The position numbers and the translations under genes are program-made. A stretch of DNA of 64,000 nucleotides from Cardiocondyla obscurior (taxonomy: Eukaryota > Arthropoda > Insecta > Hymenoptera > Formicidae), in contig NC_091880.1 in the NCBI RefSeq assembly GCF_019399895.1, positions 2,170,001 through 2,234,000 of the forward strand, written 5' to 3'. Positions 62,821-64,000 of the stretch are shown here, one piece after another (the stretch's first letter is position 1; every line of letters begins with the position of its first letter). The notes under the pieces were generated by a model. The model was not told the DNA's origin, did not search any database, and was given only the letters and a program-made list of their open reading frames with translations.

Positions 62821-63519
62821 GTGCGCCAGCTGCGTAAATCACGGGGCCCGCCCGCGGATCCGCCGATCGAGCCGTTCGTAGGGAAATTAGACACGCGCGC
62901 TGTACGGCAACTTCCTACCCGCCTCTCTTCGTCCACCCAACCGATCCGCGTTCTTCTCCGTTCCCATCGATTCTGGGCCCCTCGAGGGCCCCTTGGCCAC
63001 CTCGTCATCGTACGCCGTGCACGGCGGCTAATTTATGTAATTATGCGATCTCGCCGCAACGCTAGCCGCTATCCGCGCGATGCGGCCGTACGCTCGAAAA
63101 TCCCGGTGTTCGTCGGACGCGCGTTTCGTCACCGAGCGCGTTTGTTCTTCCTCGTCTTCCCGATTTCTCGCGCCGGTCCCTCTTATCACGATATTCCCCT
63201 CACGCGTCTCGTCTTCCATTACATCTTGCGAGACAGGTTTGCTCCCGGCCCAGATACACAAATCGTGTTCACGTATACGCGACAGGTGTGCCAGGTCATG
63301 GACACGTGCGAGATGAGTATTTTTTTACGAAAAACAGAACGTATTTATTCGCCAGATTGTATGAAATTATTATTCAACCCTCGCGTAATATTTCGAGGAT
63401 CAAACTCGGCAAATAAAAATTTTGATTCAATCTCTTGTTATTTCGTCGGGTTATATCGTTGGATTTTGAAGTTTAATTTCTATTTGCAAGACGCGAACAA
63501 GTTAAAGGAAAGATTCTGA
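62821..63519 (+). other. Longest open frame in the window (about 230 codons), probably chance
   Basis: The frame is open without a clear ATG or acceptor near its 5' end. The first part is R/P/S-rich, as in other CpG-rich chance frames. The last 65 codons are less biased (for example YFVGLYRWILKFNFYLQD). No domain, signal or repeat is seen. Given the window size and the low stop-codon density of CpG-rich DNA, one frame of this length by chance is not surprising. Confidence 0.15.
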
Positions 63520-64000
63520 CGTTTCATTGAAAGAGCACGAGCGATTTTGGTGCGTATATCCACGTCGGAGCGGCGTAATGAGCAGCAAATTAGCGATTTA
63601 TGAGCGCAGACTTCCTACGAGGATTGAAAGGAAGCGTTATGAGAGCCCGCGAATCTGGCAGCTTGATAGCAAATAATTGGATCGCCTCTCGCAGCCGTTG
63701 AACGTTATTTGCTCCGTATCAATTGCCATTAGTCATTCATCCGAGCGCGTTCGCTACGGCAAGACGCGTCAGTAATCACTTCCGCGAGGAAGATGCGAGT
63801 GATCCTGTTAGCTCGTTACGGACGTGGTCTACAGGCAGCGATTTGTCCCGCGTTATCTGCCCACCGCACGCTCGCAAAACTAACCCACCGTTCATTAAGT
63901 CTTTAGATTTACGAACGAACGCACGCGCTCGCGTCCGACTCATCCGCAACAAGTTCCTTGCGGCCTTCGCTCGCGGGTTTTATCGATTATTTGTCCGTGT

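Larger units (their letters stand above)
49330..64000 (+). other. Putative continuation of the long intron to the window edge
   Basis: From the donor at 49,330 to the right edge no convincing + strand exon follows, so the next exon of the candidate gene would be outside the window. The interval is CpG-rich with AT-rich blocks at 51,100-51,260, 55,720-56,100, 60,000-60,260 and 60,840-61,480. Frames at 49,640-49,936, 59,470-59,808 (-), 61,540-61,740 and 62,821-63,519 are open but lack splice sites and recognised domains. Confidence 0.35.

Overview
The window reads as non-coding DNA from an insect nuclear genome, most likely a hymenopteran and perhaps an ant. This rests on composition alone: CpG-dense, moderately GC sequence alternates with AT-rich blocks, there are many homopolymer and simple-repeat tracts, and long open frames are rare. 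I see no bacterial or viral operons, no tRNA or rRNA gene, no CRISPR array and no recognisable transposase or reverse transcriptase. Most open frames are arginine- and serine-rich, which is what CpG-rich non-coding DNA gives when translated by chance, so I leave them out.

Layout. Bases 1 to about 31,900 appear to be upstream or intergenic DNA. They hold CpG-rich stretches, a large AT-rich block (about 5,060-6,350), two copies of a short inverted-repeat element (13,911-14,105 and 15,091 to about 15,250), a 42-bp palindrome and a two-unit tandem duplication just before the best gene signal. Around 31,920-32,086 is a plausible first exon on the + strand. It has a weak TATA-like box, a leader with a 28-codon upstream ORF crossing a GGAA microsatellite, and an ATG only 8 nt before a strong donor (AAAG|GTAAGTG).

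From 32,087 to the right edge the window looks like one very long intron. At 49,261-49,286 a near-ideal 3' splice site (branch point, pyrimidine tract, TAG) is fused directly to a perfect 5' splice site (GTAAGT). That is the hallmark of a recursive splice site (ratchet point, zero-nucleotide exon) as known from long Drosophila introns. A second strong GTAAGT lies 49 nt further on, which fits the short cryptic exon that defines such sites. The 49-nt segment can also be read as coding. If the AG 5 nt downstream is used, the ATG at 32,079 joins in frame to a hydrophobic signal-peptide-like sequence. If the first AG is used, the frame stops after three codons. This splice module is the most interesting object in the window. 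I cannot identify the gene.

Other signals in the putative intron are weaker. They are a third copy of the inverted-repeat element (34,443-34,699), an old tandem duplication (36,019/36,481), two codon-phased similar segments (44,309/45,180) flanking a possible mini-element, and candidate cryptic exons on the + strand (40,696) and the - strand (42,466-42,545; 56,882-56,977). No tool was run. All calls come from reading the sequence, and the splice calls need RNA data.
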